A stretch of DNA of 64,000 bases from Lithodes maja (lineage: Eukaryota; Arthropoda; Malacostraca; Decapoda; Lithodidae), in contig JBAKBP010007098.1 of assembly GCA_037953745.1 (NCBI GenBank), positions 1 through 64,000 on the forward strand. Reading direction: 5' to 3'. The notes beneath the pieces were generated by a model. That model was given only the letters and a program-made list of their open reading frames with translations, had not been told where the DNA came from and did not search any database. Shown here one piece after another: positions 31,910 through 44,022 of this stretch; position 1 is the stretch's first letter; each line of letters begins with the position of its first letter. A program made the position numbers and the translations under genes.

Positions 31910-32404
31910 CTTTTTGGTGGAGTGGTCATGCCACTGGATTGGTAATCCAATGGACCCGGGTTCAAATCCCGATATGTCAATGGGAAGATATTATTGGGCT
32001 TGAATTTGTGCTGTACCAAGTATCAGTGCATTACCACAAAGCCCACCGAAATGCCAAAAAAATACCCTCATTGTTCCCTGATTAAATAACACTGTCTGAA
32101 TATTCCCATATTCAAAATATGTTACATGGGGACAATGCCTAGTGAGTTCAATGCTCAATAGGTGGCGTTCTGAGAGTGAGGGTCTGAGTCTGGAGGGTGA
32201 GACGGTGAAGCGCTTGGGCGAAGCAACCAGCCGCTTCAGAGATGGAGCTGCTTTGAGCCATGATGGATGCTTCGCATGTCTCACTCCCCAGACTGGAACA
32301 AGACCTCACGGGCTTCACCATGTTGAGCGGTGGAATGTACAGGCTCCCAGCCTATGCCCGAGAGGGAGTAGTTGGAATATAGAAAAAAAAAAAAAAAAAA
32401 AAAA
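31910..32404 (+). mobile_element. tRNA-derived SINE, diverged subfamily
   Basis: The same architecture as the other two SINEs: TGGTGGAGTGGTCATGCC head, anticodon-arm GGATTGGTAATCC, B box GGTTCAAATCC, shared middle (AATATTCCCATATTC), tail GTTGGAATATAG plus A-tract. It differs through its body and is shorter, so it belongs to another subfamily. It sits 20 bases outside the gypsy-1 boundary. Confidence 0.8.
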
Positions 32405-33560
32405 GGTTAGAGATAGTAGGAGGCTACAGATAAGGGTTTGCTGTCAGTAGTTCCAGACAACTGGGTATCGATGAGAAAGAGATGATCAGGGTTGGCAGAA
32501 GATAGGTGGTGTTCAACAGAGTAGATGTTAGAGGAAAAGGCACAAATGTTGCAGGAGTTAATTGCGAGAGTCTCAGGCCGGGGTCCAAGACATTTTGATG
32601 GGTTGTCTTGTGAGTGTCCAGTCTGTGTTGTGGTGGCATATATGGTCCCTTCCCCTAGGGATTTGTTGTGTCATCATCGTAGTCCTGGATTTTGGTAAAT
32701 TGGAAAGAGGTATAGTGTGCTTGTGTGGTGTACTGTTAAGGAGAGAGAGTGTGTTTGTGAGAACTAGCTGGGTTTCTCTCGGATTACTCTCGGTGGGTGG
32801 AACCTCCCCACACATGCGAACAATACTCGATACATGAGCGCACTGTCCCCCTATACAGATCAAGAAGCTGTGCGGGGTTGATAAACCCACGGATAGGGTT
32901 GAGCACACCTTGCTTCTGGGAAGCTGATTTAGCAAGACTGGTAATATGATCTTTAGACAAAGGTCAGGAGAAAAAGAAACAGCAAAAATACTGAGCAAAG
33001 ATAAAAGGTTGATTTGTGTATTGTTGAAGAATAAGGAATAGTTGTGGTGAAGAGGGTGACAGGTAGATATATGAAGACCTATGGGTTTGGAAGCATTGAA
33101 AGTAAAAACAAAATTATCTGCCCCCATCGAAAATAGTTGATAGAGCGTGTTATGGCCTCATTATTTGAGTTTTGGAGTGACTGCATGCTGGGTCGTTGTG
33201 GCAAACTAGTTGAATAGTGTGAGGTAGAGTCATCACCATAGGAGTTTACAGTACTAGAGGTACAGTTGAGAAGATCATTAATGAATATTAGGAAGAGAAC
33301 TGAAGACATGACAGAACCCTCAATAACACTTGAGTTGATAGATTGAGGATATGAGTAATGGCCGTCCACAACCGCATCAATGGAATGGCCCAACAAAAAT
33401 TAAAGATAAAGGCACATATACTGTAGAGGCATAGAAACCGAAGGGTAGTTTAGAAATTAGAAATATATCTAGCACAATATAAAAGGTCTCACAAAAGTCC
33501 TGAAAGGAGGAGGATCAAGAGTTAGTAAAATAAGAAAGAAGATCACCACTATAGCAACCC
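32405..33560 (-). pseudogene. Jockey-type LINE (family D) RT fragment, decayed
   Basis: Minus-strand pieces in changing frames match an RT of the same family as 42030-43225. They include SAVVDGHYSYPQSIN-like SIDAVVDGHYSYPQSINSS, LFLIFINDLLNCTSS, and SYGDDSTSHYSTS, where the usual YADD is changed to YGDD. Further pieces resemble the thumb and the IEY-type block. Frameshifts are frequent and no protein is likely. Its 3' end abuts the A-tail of the SINE. Confidence 0.6.
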
Positions 33561-33564
33561 CTAA

Positions 33565-34164
33565 CCCGGTAACGGCAAGGTGGGGGGGGGGGGGGGGGTA
33601 ATGAACTAGCTCCCCATGGGCGAGCATATTGGCTCCATTCAGGCCTATAATCGTCATTTTATGATAAATATCGTTATTTCCTATTCATATGAGCCTATTT
33701 TACCTTCACTATGAAGATAGTAACCTGTAACAACAATAAAACAAGTGAAAATATAATTTTTCTGGTCAAAATCGCGAATATAGATGGACCAGCCCATTCA
33801 TGAATTATGGAGAAAATTGAGGCAACCCCTCCCTCCACGAGGCCTCAAGCCACACTGAGCCTACTCATACACACACTCGGTTGTGTAACACACTCGCTAA
33901 GAACGTAAGCACATCCTCCACACAGTTTGCTAATGCTAGCACAAAAATATACCAACAAATTAGGGAATAACAGGGAAAATAGGTGATAATTGAAGGGGGA
34001 GGGGAAAGGGAGGAAGGAGGGGATGTGGAGGAGTGATATGAGGTATAGGGGGAAAAAAAAAATTTTTTTAGTGCTGTTTAAATGTTTTTTTTAGGCCTCC
34101 CTCTTAAGAGCTTTGCCGCCGTCGCCCAGTAAAACCTCTTAAGAGCTTTGCTGCCGTTTACGGG
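33565..34164. mobile_element. TTAA-flanked MITE (piggyBac type), 600 bp
   Basis: Termini are inverted and close: CCCGGTAACGGCA on the left; CCCGTAAACGGCA on the right read on the minus strand (11 of 13 identical). The right flank is TTAA (34165-34168); the left flank is CTAA (33561-33564), a one-base change from TTAA. The minus-strand sequence aligns in blocks with the element at 50024-50647: two CTCTTAAGAG palindromes near one end, TATCACCTATTTTCCCTG, GTGCTA(A/G)CATTAGC, and TTTTATTGTTGT with ACAGGTTA. It has no transposase. A G homopolymer of about 18 bases lies near 33582-33599. Confidence 0.7.
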
Positions 34165-34185
34165 TTAAGGACATTATACTGGTGA

Positions 34186-34453
34186 TTTTTTTTTTTTTTT
34201 TTAAGAGACAATGACCGGAGGAAGGAAAAACACAGATAAAACAAAAAGGTCCATGTGCTTAAAGGCATCCTCCATTCATAAAATGTTTGTAACAACTGGA
34301 TTTAAACTTTTGTAGATTTTTTTTTTTTTTTTTTTTTTTTTAAAGAAACAATGAACGGAGGAAGGAAAAACACAGATAAAACAAAAAGGTCCATGTGCTT
34401 AAAGGCATCCTCCATTCATAAAATGTTTGTAACAACTGGATTTAAACTTTTGT

Positions 34454-34489
<36 letters not shown>

Positions 34490-34594
34490 GACAATGAACG
34501 GAGGAAGGAAAAACACAGATAAAACAAAAAGGTCCATGTGCCTAAAGGCATCCTCCATTCATAAAATGTTTGTAACAACTGGATTTAAACATTA
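34186..34594 (-). repeat. Three tandem copies of a LINE 3' end with A-tracts
   Basis: About 140-bp units, each with a T tract (A tract on the minus strand), AGACAATGAACGGAGGAAGG, GGTCCATGTGC, CATCCTCCATTCATAAAATG and ACTGGATTTAAAC. On the minus strand the series continues directly from the end of the Jockey-type LINE J coding region at 34595, so the unit is that LINE's 3' untranslated end plus tail, repeated three times. Confidence 0.75.
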
Positions 34595-36429
34595 AATTTG
34601 TAGATTGTAAGTTTGTGGAAAGCAATTCGAGGGAAGTGAATTCCAAAGAGTAGTAGCTCTGGGGATAAATGAATTCTGATAAGCAGAAGTCCTGCATTGT
34701 GGAGGAGAAAGTGTAAATTCATGGGCGCTCTCAGCTGCCCTAGTTCTATGGGGAAAGATGTGGAGAGGCGGCACAATTGAAGCAAGTTCCTCGGAACAAT
34801 TGCTGTGAAAATATCTGTAGAATAATGCAAGGGATGGAACGTTTCTTCGTATGGATAATGTAGGAAGGTCCTGTGTGATTGCAGGGTTATTGATTAATCT
34901 AATAGCTTTATTTTGAATTTTGTCCAACTGCCTCAATGCAACCACTCCACCTCCACCCCACAGAGGTGAACAGTAATCCATCTGAGAACGCACATGACTT
35001 TTATATATCACGGCCAACTGCTCGCCAGTGAAGAATTCTCGAACTCTGTACAGGAGTCCCAGTTTTTTAGAGGCATTCTTAGCAATGCCTCTAACATAAT
35101 GTGTCCAGCTCAAGTTAGTAGTTAATGTTACACCGAGAATGTCAATACTAGGGGAAGTGGGAATATTTACATCATTAACAAATATATGGGAGTCAGTGAG
35201 ATTCTGTCGGTTAGAAAATTGAATGTACTTGGTTTTCTGTGCATTAAAGGAAACTAGATTCTTTTGTCCCCATCCATTAATTCTAGAAAGGTCCTGGTTC
35301 AGAGAAATTGCAGTGTTTATTTTTGAATTTATAAGATCGGGTTGGGTGAAAGAATTGGTAAATGTGAAGGAACTGTGGAGTGTTGAGTCATCTGCGTAGG
35401 AATGTATTGGATTATGAGTGGTAGATATGAGATCATTGATATGAATGAGGAACAGAATTGGGGCCAAAACTGATCCCTGAGGAACACCAGCATTTATTGA
35501 GTGAAATTGAGATTAAAGGCCATCTACCATTACACATATTTTTCTGTTATGAAGATAAGAAGAAATTAGTGGAACTAATGATGCAAGGCCGTAGTGTGAC
35601 ATCTTCGACAATAAGGATTGATGCCAGACTCTATCAAATGCCTTTGATATATCTAGTGCTATTGTATGTGTTTCACCATGTTGGTCTGTAGCTTGGTTGA
35701 TTTGATGCGTAAGAAGTCAAAGCATGTCTGCAGTTGATCGACATCGTCTAAAACCATATTGCCTATCACTGATTAATTTATTATTCTCAAGATGCTTAAT
35801 TATGTGATTATTTAATATAATTTCAAAGACTTTACCAAGAGTGGAAGTTATAGCTATTGGTCTGTAGTTTGATGGATCTGAAGAGGCACCTTTTTTAGGA
35901 ACTGGATGGATGTTTGCTTCTTTCCAGGGTACTGGGAAGCATGAGGTATGAGTACACAGACGGAAAAATTTTGCCAATACAGGAGCGAGCACCAAGGAGC
36001 AATTCTTAAGTACTATTGGAGGAATTTCATCTGGACCAGGAGCCTTATCTACCGAGAGATTCTGCAAAATAGTTTTGACATGTCTGGTGTGGATCTTAAG
36101 TGAGGGAATTTCAGGCGAATTAAAATTAAGTACAGGGACATCTTGATTTAATTCATCTAAGGTTGAGTTGGTGGAGAAAATATCCGCAAGAAGGTTAGCT
36201 TTACCTCGTGGGTCACTTACAAGATTGCCAGTCGGAGATTTTAATGGTGGAATGGATGAAGCAGTAGTGAAGTTGGATTTAAATGAGTTAAGAGTAGACC
36301 AAAATATTTTGTTATCATTTGGATTATTTAGAAGTTTATTTGCCTGCTTGTGGAGAAAGTTTGATTTAGTTAGGTTTAATACAGTTTTGGCATGATTTCT
36401 GATGTTTCTAAAGTAATTAAAGGCTTCAT
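34592..36429 (-). pseudogene. Jockey-type LINE (family J) copy 1, RT region
   Basis: Reverse transcriptase on the minus strand in two or more frames. 36067-35717 reads SVDKAPGPDEIPPIVLKN, PVPKKGASSDPSNYRPIAI and GFRRCRSTADML. 35467-34592 reads the motif C block SYADDSTLHSS with both Asp, NLSWTHYV, VRSQMDYCSPLWGG, and the C-terminal TTLWNSLPSNCFPQ. The motif A area between 35700 and 35470 is in other frames. The 36429-36070 stretch carries the linker before RT. The endonuclease end lies at 37120-37675, separated by an inserted RTE-A fragment. The copy is frameshifted and inactive. Confidence 0.75.
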
Positions 36430-37119
36430 GTCTTCGAAAGGGGTGAAGTCACAGAGTGTGAGGTGAAGCTGAACGGTCAGGCTATGGAGATCGTCAACTC
36501 TTTTAAGTATCTGGGCAGTGTGTTGAGTAAAGATGGGACTATGGATGAAGAGGTGCGGGAGAGGGTACAACAGGGGAAGAGGGTTGTAGGAACGTTAAAA
36601 GCAGTAACAAGAAATAGGGTGGTCAGTATGGAAGTGAAGAAGTCCTTGCATGACAGTGTGGTAATCCCGACACTGACTTACGGAAGCGAAGCATGGACGT
36701 TGGTTGAGAGACTCAGACCAAGAGTGAGAGCAGTGGAAATGAATTACTTAAGGAGTGCGTGCGGAATTACATGGAGGGATAGACAGACTAATGAGGAAGT
36801 AAGAAGGAGGTGTGGTGTGGAGGTAGATGTGCTGGAAAGTGTGAAAAGGAACAACTTGAGATGGTTCGGCCATATGGAATGTATGGAAAGCGAGAGAATG
36901 ACTAAGAGGGTGTACGAGAGCGAGGTGGAGGGACAGAGGGGGAGAGGTAGACCGAATATGAGGTGGAAGGATGGAGTGAGGAACTACATGAATGAAGGCG
37001 GTGCTGGTTGGGGGGAGGGGCGTCGACTGACTGGGGACAGAGGTGCATGGGGGCGGTTCGTTCGTGGCCACCCCTTCGGGGATCACGGCGTCAGGCAATA
37101 GATAGATAGATAGATAGAT
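36430..37119 (+). mobile_element. 5'-truncated RTE-A LINE copy
   Basis: Plus-strand sequence nearly identical to 9508-10180 of RTE-A, running from the RT thumb to the ATAG-repeat tail (37098-37119). The frame stays open through GRGRPNMRWKDGV and ends near 37101. It is inserted in opposite orientation into the LINE J linker. Severe 5' truncation is typical of LINE copying, and the high identity indicates recent activity. Confidence 0.85.
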
Positions 37120-37675
37120 GTGTTTTTTATCTTGTGTATGCATTGTAGGCTATTGCTTTTTGTTCAGTTACTCTAGCACAATTATGGTCAAACCATTTAG
37201 GTGAATTAGATCTTTTACTGTACTTTTGATGAGGAATAAAAGTTTCCATTCCAATTTTTACAAAATCTTGTATGTGGCTCAAGGTGGAGTGTGCATCATT
37301 AGAAAAGAAAGAGGTCCAGGGAATATCAATAAAGAAACCTTGAAGACCCTCCCAGTCTGCCCTATCGTAATGCCATTTAGTCACCAAAACAGGTTCAGAG
37401 TGGGAAGGTGTGGTAGGTGATAGACAGGTGGCCTGTATCAGACAGTGATCAGAAGATCCAAGCGGGGACCTCACTGTAACATCATAATTTTCTGAATTGG
37501 TTGTTAAAAATAAGTCCAGTAGGTGGGAATTATGATTAGGATTATCTGGTACACGGGTGGGTTGGTTGACTAGTTGAGTGAGATTAAATGAGTCTGCAAA
37601 TAGCTCACATTCAAGACCAGCATCATCAGTCCTGGCTGAATGAGTGAGCCATTCAACATTATTGTAAGTTTGTGG
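37120..37675 (-). pseudogene. LINE J copy 1, endonuclease C-terminal part
   Basis: The minus strand reads the distal endonuclease: VEWLTHSARTDDAGLECELF, LVNQPTRVPDN, HLLDLFLT, SPLGSSDHCLIQ, then the linker KRSNSPKWFDHNCARVTEQKA. It ends at AYNAYTR, where the RTE-A fragment is inserted; coding resumes at 36429. At 37675 its upstream end joins, in frame by chance, to the 3' coding end of LINE J copy 2. Confidence 0.7.
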
Positions 37676-37919
37676 AAAGCAACTCGAGGGAAGTGAATTC
37701 CAAAGAGTAGTAGTTCTAGGGATAAATGAATTTTGATAAGCAGAAGTTCTGCATTGTGGAGGAGAAAGTGTAAATTCATGGGCGCTCTCAGCTGCCCTAG
37801 TTCTACGGGGAAAGATGTAGAGAGGCGGCACAATTGAAGCAAGTTCCTCAGAACAATTACTGTGAAAATATCTGTAGAATAATGCAAGGGATGCAACGTT
37901 TCTTCGTATGAATAATGTA
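37676..37919 (-). pseudogene. LINE J copy 2, C-terminal end
   Basis: The minus strand reads LYIFPRRTRAAESAHEFTL and TTLWNSLPSSCFPQTYN, the same C-terminus as copy 1. It continues the copy 2 RT at 40729-42029, from which it is separated by an inserted CR1-like LINE. Its 3' untranslated end is missing because the sequence breaks into copy 1. Confidence 0.7.
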
Positions 37920-40728
37920 CAAAAGAGTACAAAGGAGTATAAAGGAAATCAAGCAACAACAGGTCTAGTGACCGTTCTAGGCTGCTTGTCCTCCAAAACA
38001 CTGAGGATCAAGTGTCCAAACAGTGGTTTAGAGTGGGTAAGGGAACATTGGAAAGGGAACTACTGCCCTGGAACTAATGTCTGTGGCAGGACTAGGAAGT
38101 TAGTAGGGGACATATGGGTTAGTAACTGAGGGGAGGATAAAATAAAGTTATTCATTTACAAACGCAGTCAGTCGCGGGTTTGATGCGAGATATTTGTCTA
38201 GGCGGAGTTTAAATGAATCAACGGTGCTGCAGTCTATAACGTCTCGGGGAAGCCCATTCCACAAGTTGACAACTCGATTGAAGAAGATATTCTTAGATTC
38301 GTGTGAGTTAAAAGATTTACCAATAATTTTGCAACCGTTTCCCCGTGTGTAAATAGATTGGTCGATAGTGAAGTACTTACTACAGTTCATATTGTCGATG
38401 CCTTTGATGATTTTGAACACTTGAATTAAGTCACCTCTTAATCTGCGTGGGTTAAAGGAAATAGATTTAATTATCTAAGACGCTCTTCGTATGGTTTGTT
38501 GTTTAGGCTAGGTATCATTTTGGAACTCTACGTTGAACTCGTTCTAGCTTGTTTATGTCTTTTTCGTAATAAGGGCACCAGCATTGAATGCAGTATTCCA
38601 GAAGAGGGCGGACTAAGGAATTGTAAAGGGTTAGGATAACGTCTTTGGATTTATGCTCAAATGACCTGCCTATAAAGCCAATTATTTTGTTTGCCTTCTT
38701 AACAACTTCTGAACATTGTTGACTCGGTTTTAGGTTACTCGATATTGTTACTCCCAGATCGGTTTCTCTGTTTACATTCTTAAGCTGAGTGCCATTCACC
38801 GAATAGTTTGCTTTCTCATTTAGGTATCCGATATGTAGTACTTTACATTTATCCGCATTGAAACTCATTTGCCAAATTTGGGCCCAATGTGACAATTTAT
38901 CTAGATTGTGTTGCATATCGTCAACTTGTTCTTTTGAGAGTACGCTATTTGCAATTTTTGTATCGTCAGCAAATTTTGAGATTGTACAGGTGAGACCCTC
39001 ATCTATGTCGTTGATGTAAATTAGAAAGAGAATTGGTCCTAGTACCGATCCCTGGGGTACCCCGCTACTTACATTGGTCCATTTAGATGCCTTACCGTTT
39101 ATGACTACTCTTTGCTTTTTGTCGCTGAGCCAATTTTCTATCCATTTCAACACACCGTTTTGTATTCCATGCGCTTTTAGTTTTAGCAGTAAACGTTTGT
39201 GGGGAACTTTGTCAAAGCTTTTGAAAATCAAGGTAAATAATATCTACAGCTTTACTCTCATCGTAGAGGTTGAGGATATCGTGGAAGAAGTCTAAGAGGT
39301 TTGTTAAACAGGAACGTTTTTTACGAAAGCCGTGTTGAGTATCTTTAAGTATGTTATTTTCCTCTAAGTGATTTACGAGTCTGTCTCTTATGACCGTTTC
39401 TAGCATTTTACATACAACTGAGGTTAAGCTAATTGGACGATAGTTACTGGGTAGGGATTTGCGGCCTTTTTTGAATATCGGTGATACGTTGGCTATCTTC
39501 CACTGATCAGGCATAGTTCCAGACTGCAAGGATTTATTGATTAGTAATGTCAGTGGTTTGGAGAGCTCATCCTTAGCTTCCTTTAGAACTCTAGGCGAGA
39601 TTGTATCAGGTCCAGGCGTTTTATTTACCTTGAGTTTATCTAAACAATTCAATACTTCTCTCTCTGTAACGGTGATATTGCTTAGAACATCTGAATTATC
39701 AATCTGAATCGGTGATGGTGTAGGGATATCACTGAGGTCTTCTGTTGTAAAAACTGATGCAAAGAAGGTATTGAGGGCATTACTCATTTGTACTTCGTCT
39801 TTGGTGTATTCTCCATTTTCATCGACTAACGGTCCAACAGTTGAAGTAACTACTTTTTTTGTTTCTGATATAACTATAGAATTCTTTCGGGTTTGTTTTA
39901 CTTTGATTCGCAATATGTAACTCTAGGGTCTTTTTACTTTGCTTAATTAACTTTTTGGCTTTGCGTCGTACCTCTACAAATTTCACCCGTTCTTCGTCAT
40001 TTTGTGAGGATTTTAATCTATCATTAGCAAATTTTTTAGCAAGCAGGCAGTTTGAAATATCTTTATTCCACCATTTGGGCTTATTATCATGGCCTGGACG
40101 CCGTATTTTCGATGGTATGCAGTCTTGCACTGCTTTTAGGTAAGTGGTTTCGAATAACTTCCAAGATGTATTTATGTCGTTATTGTTAATTAAAAAGCTC
40201 CAGTCAGTTTCTTTAAACATAGCTCTAAGTTTATGAAAGTTTGCTTTCTTGAAATTAGTGACTTTTTCGATGCTACTATTTGGTTCGTTACTAGTAAAGG
40301 CTAAAGTGAAAGTTATCGTACGATGGTCCCTGTTACTGAATTCATCACCAACATTCAAATTCTCTATTAATTCTTCTTTTGTTGCAAGTACAATGTCAAG
40401 AACGTTATTACCACAGGTCGGTGTTCGAACAAATTGATAAAGCGAACTCTCTTGCAAGTTCGTATACAAGTCATGTCCGGAGTGTGAAGTAAGAGTATCG
40501 CCCCACTTGGTCACAGGTAAATTAAAGTCGCCCAAAATTACGGTATCTTGTGAGTTACTTACATCGGCAATTTGTTCGTAAATTTCTCGGTCAGTTTGCA
40601 CTGATTGAGCTGGAGGTCTGTATATTAACGCAAGTATTATTTTTGTACCTTTATTATTCTTTATTAGCACAAAAGATGTGTCGACGTTCACAATTTGAGG
40701 TTTTGACAAGAGGGTAGGGTTAAGACTT
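37920..40728 (-). mobile_element. CR1/L2-like LINE, 5'-truncated copy
   Basis: The minus-strand LINE is flanked by a 5-bp duplication ATGTA (37915-37919 and 40729-40733), inserted in LINE J copy 2. From 5' to 3' it has endonuclease (LALIYRPPAQS; GDFNLPVTKWGDTL; SNRDHRTITF) then RT: KTPGPDTISPRVLKE, NYRPISLTSVVCKMLE, GFRKKRSCLTNLLDF, LDFQK, GVPQGSVLGPILFLIYIND, KFADDTKIANS. The C-terminus is FFNRVVNLWNGLP...FVNE. Frame changes near 39220, 39820-39913 and 38420-38515 break it. It is a close relative of 47356-51522 and retains the empty TTAA site at 38780-38783. Confidence 0.85.
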
Positions 40729-42029
40729 ATGTAGGAAGGTCCCGTGTGATTACAGGGTTATTGATTAATCTAATAGCTTTATTTTGAATTTTGTAACTTC
40801 ACAATCCTCACTTCCACCCAGAGGTGAACAATCATGTTACGGCCACTTCCCCTCAGTGATTGACATTCTCGAATTGTAAGGCAGTTTAACTACTAACTTG
40901 AGCTGGACACATAACTCTGTACAGGAGTCCCAGTTTTTTAGAGGCATTCTTAGCAATGCTTCTAACATAATGTGTCCAGCTCAAGTTAGTAGTTAATGTT
41001 ACACCGAGAATGTCAATACTAGGGGAAGTGGGAATATTTACATCATTAAAAAATATATGGGAGTCAGTGAGATTCTGTTGGTAAAAATTGAATGTACTTG
41101 GTTTTCTGTGCATTAAAGGAAACTAGATTATTGTGTCCCCATTCATTAATTCTAGAAAGGTCCTGGTTCAGAGAAATTGCAGTGTTTATTTTTGAATTTA
41201 TAAGATCGGGTTGGGTGAAAGAATTGGTAAATGTGAAGGAACTGTGGACTGTTGAGTCATTTGCATAGGAATGTATTGGATTATGAGTGGTAGATATGAG
41301 ATCATTGATATGAATGAGGAACAGAGTTGTGGCCAAAACTGATCCCTGGGGAACACCAGCATTTATTGAGTGAAATTGAGAATAAAGGCCATCTACCATT
41401 TCACATATTTTTCTGTTATGAAGATAAGAAGAAATTAGTGGAACTAATGATGCTAGGCCGTAGTGTGACATCTTCGACAATAAGGATTGATGCCAGACTC
41501 TATCAAATGCCTTTGATATATCCATTGCTATTGTATGTGTTTCACCATGTTGGTCTGTAGCTTGGTTGATTTGATTTGTAAGAAGGCAAAGAATGTCTGC
41601 AGTTGATCGACATCGTCTAAAACCATATTGCCTATCACTGATTAATTTATTATTCTCAAGCTGCTTAATTATGTGATTATTTAATATAATTTCAAAGACT
41701 TTACCAAGAGTGGAAGTTATAGCTATTGGTCTGTAGTTTGATGGATCTGAAGAGGCACCTTTTTTAGGAACTGGATGGATGTTTGCTTCTTTCCAGGGTA
41801 CTGGGAAGCATGAGGTATGAGTGCACAGACGGAAACATTTTGCCAATACAGGAGCGAGCGCCAAGGAGAAATTCTTAAGTACTATTGGAGGAATTTCATC
41901 TGGACCAGGAGCCTTATCTACTGAGAGATTCTGCCATATAGTTTTGACATGTCTGGTGTGGATCTTAAGTGAGGGAATTTCAGGCGAATTAAAATTAAGT
42001 ACAGGGACATCTTGATCTGAAAGTAGATT
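40729..42029 (-). pseudogene. LINE J copy 2, RT with altered catalytic motif
   Basis: One long minus-strand frame (42041-41064) reads DKAPGPDEIPPIVLKNFSLAL, NYRPIAITSTLGKVFE, GFRRCRSTADILC, motif A TIAMDISKAFDRVWH, GVPQGSVLATTLFLIHIND, then SYANDSTVHSS. The usual YADD has become YAND, so a catalytic Asp is lost. The thumb continues at 41113-40886 and decays toward 40729. At about 42030 the sequence changes into LINE family D. Confidence 0.75.
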
Positions 42030-43225
42030 ATGGGAAGACAAATTATTAAGAAATCTAGATTTCAGAATTGTTTCAGAAACTTTAGAAATGCAAGAAATGA
42101 GAGCAATTGGACGATAGTTGGAGGGTTGAGAGCGGTCACCCTTCTTTGGGACAGCTTAATTGAAAGCAAACATCCAGCTAGAAGGAAAAGCATTAGATGA
42201 AAAACAGTCGAAAGAGTCTGCATGGAAGAACAGTTATTGAGGAACAAGAGGAACACCATCCGGTCCATACGCCTTCTTAGTATGAATTCAAGAACGGGCA
42301 AAAGTATAAATCCTTAGAAGAGATCATATTATTAGGCAGAAGTAAGGGAGGTGGGGTAGGAGACAGAGAAATAGCACTGGAATCATCCAAGCTAGAGTTT
42401 TTAGCTAAAGTATAAGTGAAGAGTTCAGCTTTGTCAGAGGATTACGTGATTTCATGGTGATGCCGTCAGAGTGGAAAAGTGAAGGGAAATAGGAGGAAGA
42501 AAAATGGTTGAGAAGTTTCTGACTGGATGCCAGAAAGCTTGGGAAGAGTTGGAAAGTTCAGAGTAGGCTTATTTGATACTGATAAAAGAGGGTTTGATGA
42601 GTCGAAGAACGGATTTGGCGAGATTCTGGGCAGAAACGTATAAAGTACGAGAATCTCAAGGTTGAAGGCGACAGTACCGTTTGAATGCTTCCTTCTTATT
42701 GCGGACAGCAATGGAACAAGCATGGTAAAGCAAGATGTTTTGCAACATACTGAGAAAAGGAAAATGGAATGTATGTCTACATGCACAAGAAGATTACCTC
42801 AGTAATGCGCTCAGCATACTCTGAGGGTACGTCTCCGGAAGCAAAAATCAATTCATGTTAAGTCAAGAAGTACTGCTGAAGAGCCTCCCAGTCGGCAGCA
42901 CCAAAGTACCACAAGTGCTGCCGGCTGGGAGGATCGGAGGGACATACTGGAGAGATAGAATAGGTAACAGAGATAAGGTTATGATTGGAAGAGCCCAACG
43001 GAGAGAAAAGGTTTGAAGCGTAAGCAGAAGGATTATAGGTCAGAAATATGTCAGGGATGTTTGACTGATTTTCAAGGTGATCAGGATTCCAAGTGGGGTG
43101 TTGGACAAACTGCTCTAGCACCCTAGGTCATTTAGGATAGAATAAATGTAGGCTTGTTCACCAGGTTGGTCAGTGAAATGAGAGAAGCATTGACGGTGGT
43201 GAACATTGAAATATCCTAAGATGAA
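42030..43225 (-). pseudogene. Jockey-type LINE (family D) fragment, endonuclease to early RT
   Basis: The minus strand carries, in shifting frames, endonuclease FNVHHRQCFSHF...EQFVQHPTWNPDHLENQSN, NIPDIFLTYNPSAYAS and SPLGSSNHNLIS. A linker follows (NKPTLNFPTLPKL), then early RT (VPKKGDRSQPSNYRPIALIS, SNLLSDQ-type end). It stops at about 42030, where LINE J sequence begins in the middle of RT. Several stops and shifts are present. Confidence 0.6.
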
Positions 43226-44022
43226 TCTTTTGTAGAAATGGGTCTTGGTATTGGTATGTATTGGTATTCCTAAACAGTTTGCGTTTCTTGTTGTCTGTTG
43301 ATTGATTGCATCACGATTGAAGGGACACTGTCACACTGTTTAATAGTAGTTAACGAAAGACATTTAATTAATAGAATTGTACCTCTTTGTACTACTTGTC
43401 CCGGACTTCTTAAATAATTACCGTGTTGATCTTATCTATGAACCCAATCAGCCTCTATAGATGAAGTTGAAGATATTGTCTATAATAGTGGCACATCCTT
43501 CATATTCTTATTCTAATTCTAATCATTATTATTAGTACTATTATTATTATTATTAGTAGTAGTAGTAGTAGTAGTATTATGATTTTGTATTGTTATTACC
43601 ATTGTTATTAGTAATATTATTATTATTTATATTTATATTACACATCATTAGTCATACTTTATCATCGTAAATGTTTTACACAAATGCCGTATAACACATT
43701 TCTAACATAACTAAATTCAGTTCGGGACAAATTGTCAACTTAACATTCAATGACTTTTACATAGTGAGAGTGAAGTGACTGTGTACTTTAAATGACCGTA
43801 ATAAGGTAATAGAATAAATAGTTTAGTCTCATTTACATAACATTCCCTTACGGCTCCTCCGAGTTAATAGATCGATCAATTTGAATGTTAATTACTCCTA
43901 TTGCATGCATATATAATGGGAAAATGAGAGGCATCATAATTGCCTAGCATACATGAAACGTCTAACCATTATAAACGCTGCATGTAAGAGTTTGCTGGTA
44001 CTGTATTTATATATAAATATAT

